This document shows positions 1 to 7,511 of a stretch of DNA of 64,000 nucleotides, one piece after another. Source of the DNA: an uncultured Opitutaceae bacterium. GTDB lineage: Bacteria > Verrucomicrobiota > Verrucomicrobiia > Opitutales > Opitutaceae. Numbering within the stretch: position 1 is the first letter of the stretch; each line of letters opens with the position of its first letter. Below the pieces are notes generated by a model. It was not told the DNA's origin and ran no database searches. It worked only from the letters and a program-made list of their open reading frames with translations. Where the stretch lies: NCBI GenBank assembly GCA_903891325.1, contig CAITEC010000102.1:1-64000 (forward strand), in the 5' to 3' direction. The position numbers and the translations under genes were made by a program.

Positions 1-450
1 CCCGTAGAGGTCATAGACTTTGAAGCCAAAGAACTTCCTCTCCACCACCGGAACGAAGCGGATCGGATTGCCCTCGATTGTCCTCGGCAGATACTGGCGC
101 CGTGTGGCAACGCAGATCGTGGTGGGCTTCTGAGTCGTGAGGCCGTGGTAGGAAGCTGCCGCCCACCAACCGACGTAGGAAGGTTCAACCACGGCGGCCG
201 CCAACGCCAAGGCGTTGTTTTCTCCCAGATTCTCCGGACCGTATTCTGGGGGAAGGAAAAGGTAGCGGCCACCGACCAACCGCGTCAGCCAACCCTTGCG
301 GACCAGATTGCGCGTCACCTTCCGGCCAGCTTGCTCACTGCCGGCGAGCGCGATGATGTCGGCCGCGTGCACGACGCTGCGCCCCTCCTCTCGAAAGGAG
401 AGTACAGTTTTGGCCTCCTTGGGCCCCAACGTACGCAGATTGCTATCCAT
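1..450 (-). CDS. AbiEi-like type IV antitoxin, partial (3' end off window)
   Basis: This open frame is absent from the ORF track because it runs off the left edge. The first 150 codons read MDSNLRTLGPKEAKTVLSFR and continue through an N-terminal winged-helix-like stretch (VTRNLVRKGWLTRLVGGRYL) into WWAASYHGLT and ICVATRRQYLPR. That order is characteristic of AbiEi-family antitoxins and related transcriptional regulators, which pair with AbiEii nucleotidyltransferase toxins and repress their own promoter. The toxin gene would lie further left, outside the window, so the pairing is inference. The ATG is immediately preceded by a dyad and repeated TTTATA words that look like an operator. It is the only intact part of what looks like a decayed defence locus. 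Confidence 0.7.
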   Translation of the reverse strand, partial: MDSNLRTLGPKEAKTVLSFREEGRSVVHAADIIALAGSEQAGRKVTRNLVRKGWLTRLVGGRYLFLPPEYGPENLGENNALALAAAVVEPSYVGWWAAASYHGLTTQKPTTICVATRRQYLPRTIEGNPIRFVPVVERKFFGFKVYDLYG

Positions 451-495
451 GTTATAAAGCCCCTAATAGGGCTATTCTCGCATATAAAGCAATCT
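451..495 (-). promoter_or_regulatory. Putative operator/promoter of the AbiEi-like gene
   Basis: The AT-rich 45 bases before the start codon contain GCTTTATA twice, once about 30 bases upstream and once touching the ATG, and an imperfect dyad AGCCCCTAATAGGGCT between them. AbiEi proteins are known to autorepress by binding inverted repeats, so this is a reasonable operator. No footprint data are available. Confidence 0.4.
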
Positions 496-632
496 CTAAG
501 AAAAACAGGCCTAACTGACTTACAAAAAACCACTAACAGAGATTAATGTTACGCCCTGTTCCGGGCGTCTTGCCATCCGAGTCGCCGAGAGGAAGTGGAC
601 GCAGACCGAGCTGTGTGAGAAATTCGTTGTGA

Positions 633-872
633 TTACGCGTCGCTGTTTGGATCCCAGCGCAGACTGAAGGACGGGTTGGCGACGATGGCGTCGAACTTCG
701 GCGTCTAGGCCGGGTTGGTCTCGCACAGGAAATCCCAGTCATTGGTCAGCGCGTCGCCGTCGTAGATTTCGAACTCGGTGTCCTTCACTCCGTGCAGCAG
801 TACGTTCGTGCGCGCGAGGTTGTAGGTGGTGATACCAAGCTTCCGGTATTGCGGCTGCCAATCTATGCGTAG
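633..872 (-). pseudogene. hsdM (type I DNA adenine methylase) remnant
   Basis: The reverse strand reads TYNLARTNVLLHGVKDTEFE, then IYDGDALTNDWDFL, then, after an in-frame TAG at 707-705, PKFDAIVANPSFSLRWDP before a second stop. This is the core of the HsdM/N6-adenine methylase domain, with the catalytic motif IV (normally NPPF) present as NPSF. Both ends are missing: an in-frame TGA lies just upstream, and after the second stop the similarity ends. I infer a decayed fragment of a type I restriction-modification system, next to the AbiEi-like gene. It is too broken to be functional. The strip 496-632 shows no further recognisable coding. Confidence 0.75.
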
Positions 873-1029
873 TCACCCGCGAAGGTGCCTTTATAAAGCA
901 CCTCTGCGCTCATCGTGCGGTTATCCCGGATTGCTTCTCGAACATCCGCGCGCATCAAATCCAGCGCGCGCAATTTACCGGCGTGGCTTGCAAGACTCAG
1001 CGGAATTAAGCATTTGGAGCCGATCCAAG
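873..1029. other. Intergenic strip with unidentified open frame
   Basis: On the reverse strand a start-less open frame of about 55 codons ends in LYKGTFAGDYA and a TAG at 865-863. It reads as plausible protein (LRALDLMRADVREAIRD) but I recognise no family. It is cut off at its 5' side by the palindromic repeat that follows, so it may be the tail of a gene truncated by that repeat. Confidence 0.3.
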
Positions 1030-1135
1030 GAGCCGATCCAAGGGGTCATATCTGGACTCTGGACAAAAATCAGCCCACCGGAAGTTCCAGCTGCCTTTTT
1101 GTCCAAAGTCCAGATATGACCCCTTTGCCCGGTCC
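1030..1135. repeat. Palindromic repeat family A, copy 1
   Basis: This 106-base element appears identical, base for base, to the copy at 1595-1700 and lies in the same orientation. It is an imperfect palindrome whose arms are GGGGTCATATCTGGACT and AGTCCAGATATGACCCC, around a centre containing GGACAAAAA and TTTTTGTCC, so it can fold into a long hairpin. A 13-base piece (AGCCGATCCAAGG) is additionally duplicated just before it. The design resembles REP elements mobilised by REP-associated tyrosine transposases. No such transposase gene is in the window. Confidence 0.85.
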
Positions 1136-1141
1136 AGTACG

Positions 1142-1339
1142 CTACCGCACCGCCGCAAGACCGCGCTTCTTCAGCGCCCTGTTGACGTCCTTCAAGTCAC
1201 GCTTTGTCGGTTTGTGCATCGGCATGTAGCCGGATCGGTAGGGGTCCTCGATGACGGTACTGTAGCGGCCCCCGCCCGCCGGATACCGCCTGCTGATCCG
1301 GGACATCAACTTTATCAGCTCTTTTTGGGATAGTGCCAT
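1142..1339 (-). CDS. Small basic protein of unknown function
   Basis: The frame encodes 65 residues, MALSQKELIKLMSRISRRYP followed by a basic C-terminal half rich in Lys and Arg (KPTKRDLKDVNRALKKRG). I recognise no family. The start ATG shares its first base with the TGA of the preceding open frame (TGATG), so the two would be translationally coupled. The ORF track shows a TTG one codon earlier, but the ATG is better. Both frames lie between two copies of repeat family A. A nucleic-acid-binding or antitoxin-like role is possible but unsupported. Confidence 0.45.
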   Translation of the reverse strand: MALSQKELIKLMSRISRRYPAGGGRYSTVIEDPYRSGYMPMHKPTKRDLKDVNRALKKRGLAAVR

Positions 1340-1594
1340 CAAAGTTCCTCAAAAACAAGGTAAGGCACCTTGCAGCGTTGTCCACCCCGAACCACGGAGA
1401 GAACCTGGGTGGAAGCAATCAGGAGAAAGCGGCTGCCTTCCGGGAAAATCACCTCACGCTGCAGGGGATACTTCGCTCCAATTTTTCTGAAAATCGGCTC
1501 CATGTCCCGGCCGGACTTCGGTTTCCTGATCTCCCAAAGAAGTCCATACCGATTTAGAAACTCCGCCTTTGACGACACCCGCCGGCTCCTACTT
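1339..1594 (-). pseudogene. 3' fragment of an unknown gene cut by repeat A
   Basis: About 85 codons read SKAEFLNRYGLLWEIRKPKS, then IFRKIGAKYPLQREVIFPEG, ending LVFEEL. The composition looks coding and the stop overlaps the start of the small basic protein downstream. Upstream the frame runs straight into repeat A copy 2. A short stretch on the far side of the repeat (ADQDFAGRALRPEGKN) reads as protein in another frame, which suggests that the repeat interrupted a longer gene. The family is unknown to me. Confidence 0.4.
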
Positions 1595-1700
1595 GAGCCG
1601 ATCCAAGGGGTCATATCTGGACTCTGGACAAAAATCAGCCCACCGGAAGTTCCAGCTGCCTTTTTGTCCAAAGTCCAGATATGACCCCTTTGCCCGGTCC
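1595..1700. repeat. Palindromic repeat family A, copy 2
   Basis: This is a direct repeat of the element at 1030-1135, with no difference visible by eye over 106 bases. Identity at this length implies recent duplication or gene conversion. It sits at the truncated 5' side of the unknown gene fragment. Confidence 0.85.
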
Positions 1701-2058
1701 CACGGTAATTTCGACATGATTCTTGCCCTCGGGCCGCAGGGCCCGGCCGGCGAAGTCCTGATCGGCTAAGACTGCGGAAGAAGGCAGCGGTTGCTATTAT
1801 CCCGGTATGCGAACGCGGCTCTATCCTTTCGACCCAAACTTTGATGATGAACATCCCGATTGTGACCGCGGCTAGTTGGGAGCGGGGAAGGCGCCGCCCG
1901 ACTGGCGCTGCACTCCGCCTGCCGGACAGCGCGCGTCGGCACCCCGAGGTTCTGCTTGCGGGCTGAATTCTCGATTTGTTTTTGGGTGAACAAGGATGCA
2001 CCGGCGGGAGCGACTTTTGCCATTTGCCGGCAACTGACTAGAAACGTGGGACGCAACC
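1701..2058. other. Intergenic, no confident gene
   Basis: The stretch contains a few short open frames on both strands but nothing with recognisable similarity. A possible remnant on the reverse strand (ADQDFAGRALRPEGKN) adjoins repeat A. The right end must carry the promoter of the nitroreductase-family gene, but no clear -35/-10 pair is visible. Confidence 0.4.
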
Positions 2059-2709
2059 ATGAGCACCATCAGCCGCGAAGATCTCCTCCAGCAATTGCAC
2101 TGGCGCTATGCGACCAAGCAGTTCGATCCCACCCGAAAGATCAGTGCGGACGACTGGTCGGCGCTGGAGCAGGCGCTACTCCTGTCAGCCTCGAGCACGG
2201 GGCTGCAGCCGTGGAAATTCATAGTCGTGAAGGATCCGGCGCTTCGGCTTCGCCTGCAACCGGCCGCCCGCGGCCAGACGCAGGTGGTGGACGCCTCGCA
2301 CCTGGTGGTGTTTGCGGCCAAGCTTGATGTCGGGGAGGCGGACGTGGACGCGCACCTGCGGCGGACCGCCGCGGTGCGGGGGATGCCGGTTGAGGCGCTG
2401 GCCGCCTACCGCGGCATGGTAGTCGGGGGCATCGTCAAGGGCATGGACACCGCGGCCCGGAACGGCTGGTCGCGCAACCAGACCTACATCGCCCTGGGCA
2501 ACCTTCTGACCAGCGCCGCCTTGCTGGGGATCGACGCCTGCCCGATGGAAGGCTTCGACCACGCCCAATTCGACGAGATTCTCGGCCTGAAGGCCAAAGG
2601 CCTGGCCTCCACGGTGATGGCGACGCTCGGCTACCGCGCCGCGACCGACAAGTACGCAGCCCTGCCCAAGGTCCGCTTTCCGCTGGACGAAGTGGTGGTC
2701 AACGTCTGA
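2059..2709 (+). CDS. Nitroreductase-family NAD(P)H oxidoreductase
   Basis: The 216-residue product matches the usual length of NfsB/YdgI-type flavoproteins, which use FMN to pass two electrons from NAD(P)H to nitroaromatics or quinones. It opens with a helix containing LHWRYATKQFDP, the family's substrate/FMN loop, followed by LLSASSTGLQPWKFIVVKDP, where the S-S-x-x-x-Q-P-W region contacts FMN phosphate. The C-terminal half has YIALGNLLTSAALLGIDACP and MEGFD, both typical. The start ATG has no strong Shine-Dalgarno; the frame is clean. It stands alone between repeats and the tRNA. The physiological substrate cannot be told. Confidence 0.9.
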   Translation: MSTISREDLLQQLHWRYATKQFDPTRKISADDWSALEQALLLSASSTGLQPWKFIVVKDPALRLRLQPAARGQTQVVDASHLVVFAAKLDVGEADVDAHLRRTAAVRGMPVEALAAYRGMVVGGIVKGMDTAARNGWSRNQTYIALGNLLTSAALLGIDACPMEGFDHAQFDEILGLKAKGLASTVMATLGYRAATDKYAALPKVRFPLDEVVVNV

Positions 2710-2773
2710 CCACCCGCCAAAAAAACATGATTGCCCCGCCCGCCGGCCTTGTGAGAGCCTAACCCCTCAAGCC

Positions 2774-2847
2774 GGACGCTTAGCTCAGTTGGTTAGAGCA
2801 CGTGCTTCACACGCACGGGGTCACAGGTTCGAGTCCTGTAGCGTCCA
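2774..2847 (+). tRNA. tRNA-Val (anticodon CAC)
   Basis: A complete cloverleaf is visible. The acceptor stem pairs GGACGCT with AGCGTCC, with discriminator A. The D arm is GCTC-AGTTGGTTA-GAGC. The anticodon arm CGTGC-TTCACAC-GCACG carries anticodon CAC. The T arm ACAGG-TTCGAGT-CCTGT carries the canonical TTCGA loop. CCA is not encoded. It reads GUG valine codons, which are abundant in this high-GC genome. Confidence 0.95.
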
Positions 2848-2849
2848 GA

Positions 2850-2873
2850 GCTTCGGAATCCGAAGCCCTGCCC
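2850..2873. repeat. Repeat family F, copy 1 (24-base core)
   Basis: GCTTCGGAATCCGAAGCCCTGCCC begins 3 bases after the tRNA and includes the perfect stem GCTTCGGA/TCCGAAGC. The same core occurs at 4585-4608. The following 130 bases are GC-rich with short imperfect repeats (GAAGCG, AGGGTCTACGCC). The hairpin could also serve as a tRNA terminator, although no T-tract follows. Confidence 0.6.
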
Positions 2874-3027
2874 TCCGAAGCGGGGGCCGGCAACGACGGC
2901 CACCGCGAAGGAGGGCCTACCACGCCGCCTAAGCGAGGGTCTGCGAAGCGAACAGGGTCCACGCCAAAGTTGGAGGGTCTACGCCAATGCTGGGCCCTCA
3001 ATATCCGCCCATGGCGGCGACTAAGAT

Positions 3028-3495
3028 TCATTGTCGGGCGAGCTGTAGCCTCAGGAAGGGATACGGGTAGGATAATCCACCACGGATTACAAAGACGCTT
3101 CCGGCGAGTTGGTCTCCTTCGAAGTCCAACGGGGCGCTGATCCGATGGACGCCGGCCTCGGAACCAGTGGAAATCCGGCCGGCGATCTTTCCGCGGATAA
3201 TGTAATCGGTCTTGATGTGGAGCATTCGACCCAGCCAACCCCGGTTGGCCTCGATCGTGCACTCGCTTAACTCCGCCCCGCCGATCCGGCCCCGGACCGT
3301 TCCATCCGCCGAGATCGTCAGCTGCGCCTCCAGGTACCGCGCCTCGCCATGGAAGGCGGCGCCCTCCTCGTGGTTCAATCCGAAGAAGCGATCGGTTCCA
3401 TGCCATTGTCCGACGAGCCGGCCATCGGGAAGCGAGAGAGCCACCAAGGCGAAAAATACGGCGGCGCCCGCGCTGAAGAATGAGGTCGTTTTCAT
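3028..3495 (-). CDS. Exported protein of unknown function
   Basis: Starting at MKTTSFFSAGAAVFFALVAL gives a 155-residue protein with a clear N-terminal signal segment. AAGGAGA lies at a good distance upstream, so this ATG is preferred over the GTG 11 codons earlier in the track. The mature part is a probable beta-rich domain (LVGQWHGTDRFFG, then repeated extended strands such as GTVRGRIGGAEL and ISAPLDFEGDQLAG), reminiscent of small lipocalin-like exported proteins. No family is recognised. It is divergent from the LysR gene to its right and lies between two copies of repeat F. Confidence 0.65.
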   Translation of the reverse strand: MKTTSFFSAGAAVFFALVALSLPDGRLVGQWHGTDRFFGLNHEEGAAFHGEARYLEAQLTISADGTVRGRIGGAELSECTIEANRGWLGRMLHIKTDYIIRGKIAGRISTGSEAGVHRISAPLDFEGDQLAGSVFVIRGGLSYPYPFLRLQLARQ

Positions 3496-3652
3496 GGGTG
3501 TCTCCTTGGCTGGCTTTGAGCATACCACACGCGGCGCCGGAGCGTTAATCGATAAACCCGATGGGCCGCATCGGATCGGTCAATGCCAAGAAATGCGCAC
3601 CAAATTCTCTGTAGGTGCCCGGGCGGCCGGTGTAGCCTTGGACTTCGCGGCC

Positions 3653-4540
3653 ATGCTCAATCCGCACCACCTTGAGCTTTTCTATTTTGTGGCGCGCCAC
3701 GGCGGCATCAGCCGTGCGCTGCGCCACATTCCCTATGGCATCCAGCAACCAGCCGTCAGCGGCCAGATGCTGCGGCTGGAGGAGGCGCTGGGCGCGAAGC
3801 TCTTCGTGCGCACGCCGTTCCGCCTGACTCCGGAGGGAGAGGAACTGTTTCGGTTCGTGCAGCCGTTTTTCGAGAACCTGGACGCGATGGAGGCGCGACT
3901 GCGCGCCGGATTGGCGCCAACGCTGCGCATTGGCGCAGCCGAATCTGTCCTGCTCGACCACCTGCCCGCGGTGTTCAAGGCAATGCGCCGGCAGGAGCCA
4001 CGCCTGCAACTCCAGCTTCGCTCCGGCTTCCAGCCGGAACTCGAGTCCTGGCTGCAGGAGCGCCAAATCGACCTGGCTGTTGCGGCGCTCGAGTCGCGCC
4101 CGTCCGCGAATCTCCACCGCCTGCCTCTGGTGCGACTGCCTCTTGTTCTGCTCGTTCCGCGCCGCTCCGCACCGGACAGCATCGGGGGCTTTTGGGCGCG
4201 CTTCCGCTCCGACATGCCGCTGATCAGCCTGCCCCCCACCGAGACAGTCAGCCGGCATTTCCAAAACGGGCTCCGGCGCCGGAAGCTCAAGTGGGCCCCG
4301 ACGATTGTCGCCAGTTCGCTCGAGACCGTTGCGAGGTACGTTGCTGACGGCCACGGGGTGGGAGTGAGTGTCGCCGGCTCTACCCGTCAGTCCGGCGTGC
4401 GGGAGCTCGTGTTGGATGACTTTCCCCGGATCGAGATCGTCGCGCTTTGGATCGGGCATCCACTGCCGATTGCGCAGAGGGCTCTCGATGCGATGCGCCA
4501 GTATTTGGACGCACACTGGCCGCGCGGCGCCACTGACTGA
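3653..4540 (+). CDS. LysR-type transcriptional regulator
   Basis: The track frame begins far upstream. The natural start is MLNPHHLELFYFVARHGGIS, giving 295 residues, the normal length of LysR regulators. Residues 4-62 form the winged helix-turn-helix (SRALRHI, then QQPAVSGQMLRLEEALG and KLFVRTPFRLTPEGEEL). From about residue 90 follows the periplasmic-binding-protein-like effector domain (LRIGAAESVLLDHLPAVF, then VARYVADGHGVGVSV). LysR proteins bind DNA as tetramers and usually control an adjacent or divergent gene. The divergent exported protein is the nearest candidate. The co-inducer is unknown. A four-base insertion-like HIPYG in the recognition region is unusual. Confidence 0.9.
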   Translation: MLNPHHLELFYFVARHGGISRALRHIPYGIQQPAVSGQMLRLEEALGAKLFVRTPFRLTPEGEELFRFVQPFFENLDAMEARLRAGLAPTLRIGAAESVLLDHLPAVFKAMRRQEPRLQLQLRSGFQPELESWLQERQIDLAVAALESRPSANLHRLPLVRLPLVLLVPRRSAPDSIGGFWARFRSDMPLISLPPTETVSRHFQNGLRRRKLKWAPTIVASSLETVARYVADGHGVGVSVAGSTRQSGVRELVLDDFPRIEIVALWIGHPLPIAQRALDAMRQYLDAHWPRGATD

Positions 4541-4584
4541 GCGTGAGAATCCGCAGCCAAACAGCAGCCAAGCTCGCGTCGAGG

Positions 4585-4608
4585 GCTTCGGAATCCGAAG
4601 CCCTGCCC
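4585..4608. repeat. Repeat family F, copy 2
   Basis: This is an identical 24-base core (GCTTCGGAATCCGAAGCCCTGCCC) to the one behind the tRNA, in the same orientation. It is followed by about 100 bases of GC-rich sequence that resembles, loosely, the tail of copy 1 and a stretch near 8790-8815 (CCCTCAATCACC, GAAGCGG-GAACAAC). Confidence 0.6.
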
Positions 4609-4763
4609 GGCGGAACGACGTGGAGACGGGCCCTCAATCACCGGCGAAGAGGGAAGGAGGGCGGGTCCACGGGACGGCCCTCCCCGGCCACGAAGCGGAG
4701 AACAACAAGCAGCCCATTTGTCTTTCCACCTTAGGACGACGCAGGTAACAGCTTTTAGGGCCT

Positions 4764-4787
4764 GCCCCCCGCCTGGCGCCGGGGGGC
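4764..4787 (+). terminator. GC hairpin ahead of the sialidase-like gene
   Basis: GCCCCCC and GGGGGGC form a 7-bp stem around a 10-base loop 11 bases before the ATG of the sialidase-like gene. No T-tract follows. It could be an attenuator-like structure masking the start region, or simply the end of the repeat tail. Confidence 0.3.
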
Positions 4788-4798
4788 GCATTAAACCT

Positions 4799-5914
4799 AT
4801 GGGAAAATTAAATTGGGAAGTCGGAAGTGCGGTTGATACCGAAATCAATGCGGCGAACGGGGTGCGCCCGGACTGTGTTCCCGCCCTTTGCCGGGACGCG
4901 GAAGGCGGCCTATGGGCCATCGCAGGTCACTCGGGTTACGGGAAAATCGGCGTTTTCAGCGGCCGGAATGCCGGGGACCTTAAAAAACTCTACGATGCCG
5001 AACTCCTGTTTCCAACCGGACCCGCCGGCACGGCATTCGGCGGTCAAAAACATCCTTATCCGGATGGGCCTTTGCCTCGCGGCGAGGTCTGGGCGACCGG
5101 GCTTTGGATAGTGCCTGGGAACGCCACAAAGTATCCGGGCCGGTTTTACGCGCTGTTTCACAATGAAACCGGCTGGGGGGCCGGTTCCACCGGCTATACG
5201 GCCTATGCCCGGGAGGATGGAGAACCCGATTTCAGGCATATCGGCCTGATGTCGTCCGACGACCGGGGAAAGACCTGGGACTTTCACGGCTGGGTCATCA
5301 CCGCTGCCGAGCCTTGTTACACCGAGCGGTATAGGCCGGACGGAATTGGCACCGGAGGGCAGAAAACGGGTATCATCAATCTAGGCGCCGGGGATTTGTC
5401 GGTTTTCTTCAAGCACGATGAAAAGAGACTCTACTGCTTCTATTCCATGATTTGGTACAATATGGACGACCGCAGCGTCGTGTCGGACAAGGTCTTTGTC
5501 GCCCGGGCCAAAATGCAGGAAACTGGCGAACTCGGTGAGTTTGAGAAGTATCATCGGGGCTGCTTTGGCACCCCGGGGAACGGTGGAGCTGAAACGGCGA
5601 TTATGACCGGCGGAGCAGAGCCGAGTGTCGCCTATCACAAGCCCCTTGGCTGTTACCTCTTGACGACCTATAACCGGGCGTATTGGGGCACGGGGCCAAC
5701 CCTGCAGGTGTGCTGCAGCGACAATCTGACGGACTGGACGGAGCCTGTCCGCGTCGTGGAAACGCACGCCGAATTGAGCATGCCTTATTTTGCCCTTTGT
5801 GGCCGCGAACCCGGCCAGCCGCATAATTTCCTGGGCGAGGATTTCGACTTACTGGTGTGTTCGAATAATACCGACATACGTCGGCATGAGATAAAGACTG
5901 GATCCAATGAGTGA
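4799..5914 (+). CDS. Sialidase-like beta-propeller protein
   Basis: From MGKLNWEVGSAVDTEINAAN the product has 371 residues without a signal peptide, so it is predicted cytoplasmic. An Asp-box motif (SSDDRGKTW; S-x-D-x-G-x-T-W) and extended blade-like strands (LWIVPGNATKYPGRFYALFH, CCSDNLTDW) suggest a five- or six-bladed sialidase/BNR propeller like those of GH33 or GH43-type glycosidases. I do not see the arginine triad clearly, so the activity is unassigned. The start has no good ribosome site; the track start 27 codons upstream runs into the GC hairpin. A GNAT gene follows 39 bases later on the same strand, possibly cotranscribed. Confidence 0.6.
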   Translation: MGKLNWEVGSAVDTEINAANGVRPDCVPALCRDAEGGLWAIAGHSGYGKIGVFSGRNAGDLKKLYDAELLFPTGPAGTAFGGQKHPYPDGPLPRGEVWATGLWIVPGNATKYPGRFYALFHNETGWGAGSTGYTAYAREDGEPDFRHIGLMSSDDRGKTWDFHGWVITAAEPCYTERYRPDGIGTGGQKTGIINLGAGDLSVFFKHDEKRLYCFYSMIWYNMDDRSVVSDKVFVARAKMQETGELGEFEKYHRGCFGTPGNGGAETAIMTGGAEPSVAYHKPLGCYLLTTYNRAYWGTGPTLQVCCSDNLTDWTEPVRVVETHAELSMPYFALCGREPGQPHNFLGEDFDLLVCSNNTDIRRHEIKTGSNE

Positions 5915-5953
5915 AAAGGGCCAATCCAGACGGCCGGTTGAGCACAGGACCTA

Positions 5954-6460
5954 ATGAAGGGCGGGGAGGTCATTTACAGGGATTGGCGGCCGGATGATCC
6001 GGTCGGAGATATCACCGCAATGCTCCATGCGGCTTATCGCGCGCATGCTCTGATGGGATTCAATTTTACGGCCGCGGATCAGGACGATGCAACGACCCTT
6101 CAGCGGCTCTCAAGCGGCAGATCGATGGTCGCGGAGATGAATGGCCGGATTGTGGGAACCATCACGCTTCATGGGCCGCAGGCCGCGGACATGTGCCTCT
6201 GGTATCGGGAGCATTACAGTTTCGAGCAATTCGGGGTGCATCCGAGTCATCAAAAGCTCGGGATCGGACGCGAACTGCTGCGCCGAACGGAAGAGCGGGC
6301 CCGCGAGGCCGGCGCCCGGGAACTGGCGTTCGACACATCCGAGGGCGCAACCGACTTGTGCCGCTGGTACGCGAAGATGGATTACCGGTTCATCAAGCAC
6401 CTTTCTAGGAACGGAAAAACCTACCGCAGCGTCATCCTGTCGAAGGCCCTGATCGATTGA
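5954..6460 (+). CDS. GNAT-family N-acetyltransferase
   Basis: The 168-residue protein is a single GNAT domain, which transfers an acetyl group from acetyl-CoA to an amine. Motif A is evident as FEQFGVHPSHQKLGIGRELL, where Q-x-x-G-I-G binds pyrophosphate of CoA. The later AFDTSEGATDLCRWYAKMDY is the usual beta5/alpha4 segment. The substrate cannot be deduced. It follows the sialidase-like gene closely and is followed by a repeat-rich strip. Confidence 0.85.
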   Translation: MKGGEVIYRDWRPDDPVGDITAMLHAAYRAHALMGFNFTAADQDDATTLQRLSSGRSMVAEMNGRIVGTITLHGPQAADMCLWYREHYSFEQFGVHPSHQKLGIGRELLRRTEERAREAGARELAFDTSEGATDLCRWYAKMDYRFIKHLSRNGKTYRSVILSKALID

Positions 6461-6821
6461 TGGCGCAGGTGGAGTTTTGCGGAGGTCGTTTGACATGACC
6501 CGTTCGGCCGATCCTACCTGGATTCGGATGGCGAAGCAGAGTGCTCCGTAAACACATAGTGATCCTTCTGCCATATACCGTGAAGCTTGCCTGTGTGCCC
6601 ACCGTACTGGTAACTCAGTGCCAAGCCAGTGGGTCAGGTTGAACATTGTACCCCGGGTGGAATAGCGGCATCCCAAGAAACAGGCGGGTTGGGAACAATG
6701 TTCAACCTGACCCGCTGTCTTGGGCTGAAGGATGTCGATCCTGGCGCTGGAGACGTACTTAAAGAGCATGCTGAGGTACGGGGCTAGCCTGCCCGAGCAG
6801 CGGCCGCCGCTACCCGGTGGT
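6461..6821. other. Intergenic strip holding repeat B copy 1
   Basis: Apart from the palindromic repeat listed separately, the sequence shows only short frames with no similarity I recognise. Base composition is close to 50 percent GC, lower than the core of the window. Confidence 0.5.
6620..6726. repeat. Palindromic repeat family B, copy 1
   Basis: The outer arms GGGTCAGGTTGAACATTGT and ACAATGTTCAACCTGACCC are perfect inverted repeats, flanked by further conserved bases (GCCAAGCCAGT and CGCTG..TTGGGCT). The roughly 45-base centre differs completely from that of copy 2, so selection or mobility acts on the arms only. Copies 1 and 2 are in the same orientation and bracket the DUF4926/DUF6883 pair. 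The form resembles REP/BIME elements or a MITE. Confidence 0.85.
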
Positions 6822-7061
6822 TCAGACCGCGATGGCGCGGACGCTCAATATCTCATCATCCCTGAGCGCCTCGACGGCTTTCGCTGCAACAGCGACCACG
6901 GCCAGAGTCTGCCCTTTTGCCCCGAGGACTTCGGCCGAGTATCCTTCTTCACCATCAGGGGCCACATGGTGCTCCACCAAGCGCAGCAAATCACCGCGGC
7001 GAAGCCGGTATTCCGGCAGATCGCGGGCGAGAGCGACATCGGTGTACAGTGGGAACGTCAT
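6822..7061 (-). CDS. DUF4926 domain protein
   Basis: The 79-residue product opens TFPLYTDVALARDLPEYRLR and contains GDLLRLVEHHVAPDGEEGYS and TLAVVAVAAKAVEALRDDEI. It thus follows the DUF4926 pattern of a small SH3-like barrel (DTVAL-x-x-DLPE-x-GL-x-x-GD). The family has no proven function. Its ATG overlaps the stop of the DUF6883 gene by four bases (ATGA), so the two are coupled and probably cooperate. By size, pairing and mobile context, one partner could antagonise the other, but that is inference. Confidence 0.75.
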   Translation of the reverse strand: MTFPLYTDVALARDLPEYRLRRGDLLRLVEHHVAPDGEEGYSAEVLGAKGQTLAVVAVAAKAVEALRDDEILSVRAIAV

Positions 7062-7393
7062 TTGGCGAAAACTTCTATGGGGATCAATGTTATGAACTTT
7101 GTCGTTCCTGACAAGCGTTCCGTCATCCAGATCGTCTTGACCCGTAGGTCCACACCGACCGGGCCATGTAGAATTCCGACGATTTCATAGTACTGGCCGA
7201 ACTTATTCTCGTCGACCAACTGGGCCTCGCCCTCATTCAGGATCACCGCCAAGCCCGCAATCAACGCCGTTGGATTTGCAGGCGTAAACCCCGCCCGTTC
7301 CAAAAACGCTGATTTGTCGCTACGATTCTGCCGAACGAGCAGATAGTTCGTGATTTTATCTGGGGCAATTGTTGCGTCGCGAGGAAGCTTCAT
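7058..7393 (-). CDS. DUF6883 domain protein
   Basis: From MKLPRDATIAPDKITNYLLV the product is 111 residues and follows the DUF6883 layout: a short N-terminal helix with a tyrosine, a middle KSAFLERAGFTPANPTALIA, then GQYYEIVGILHGPVGVDLRV and a C-terminal strand. The family occurs as free proteins and, as far as I recall, as a C-terminal domain of some toxin-like and phage proteins; its activity is unknown. The track frame starts 38 codons earlier, near repeat B, and I see no homologous extension there. The ATGA overlap with the next gene indicates a bicistronic unit. Confidence 0.7.
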   Translation of the reverse strand: MKLPRDATIAPDKITNYLLVRQNRSDKSAFLERAGFTPANPTALIAGLAVILNEGEAQLVDENKFGQYYEIVGILHGPVGVDLRVKTIWMTERLSGTTKFITLIPIEVFAK

Positions 7394-7511
7394 GACGAGT
7401 CGGCGGCCTTTGAGTCCCCAATGTTCGCAAATTTCATGGAGAAGGAGTTCGCTGCCCATCGACCCTGACCCATTCGACCTTGGTGGGCGGCGGTGCCAGC
7501 ACGTCAATCAT

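Noticed and set aside
2774-2847. tRNA-Val as an integration site for a mobile element
   Set aside because: I looked for a repeat of the tRNA 3' end in the flanking sequence and saw none, and there is no integrase gene.
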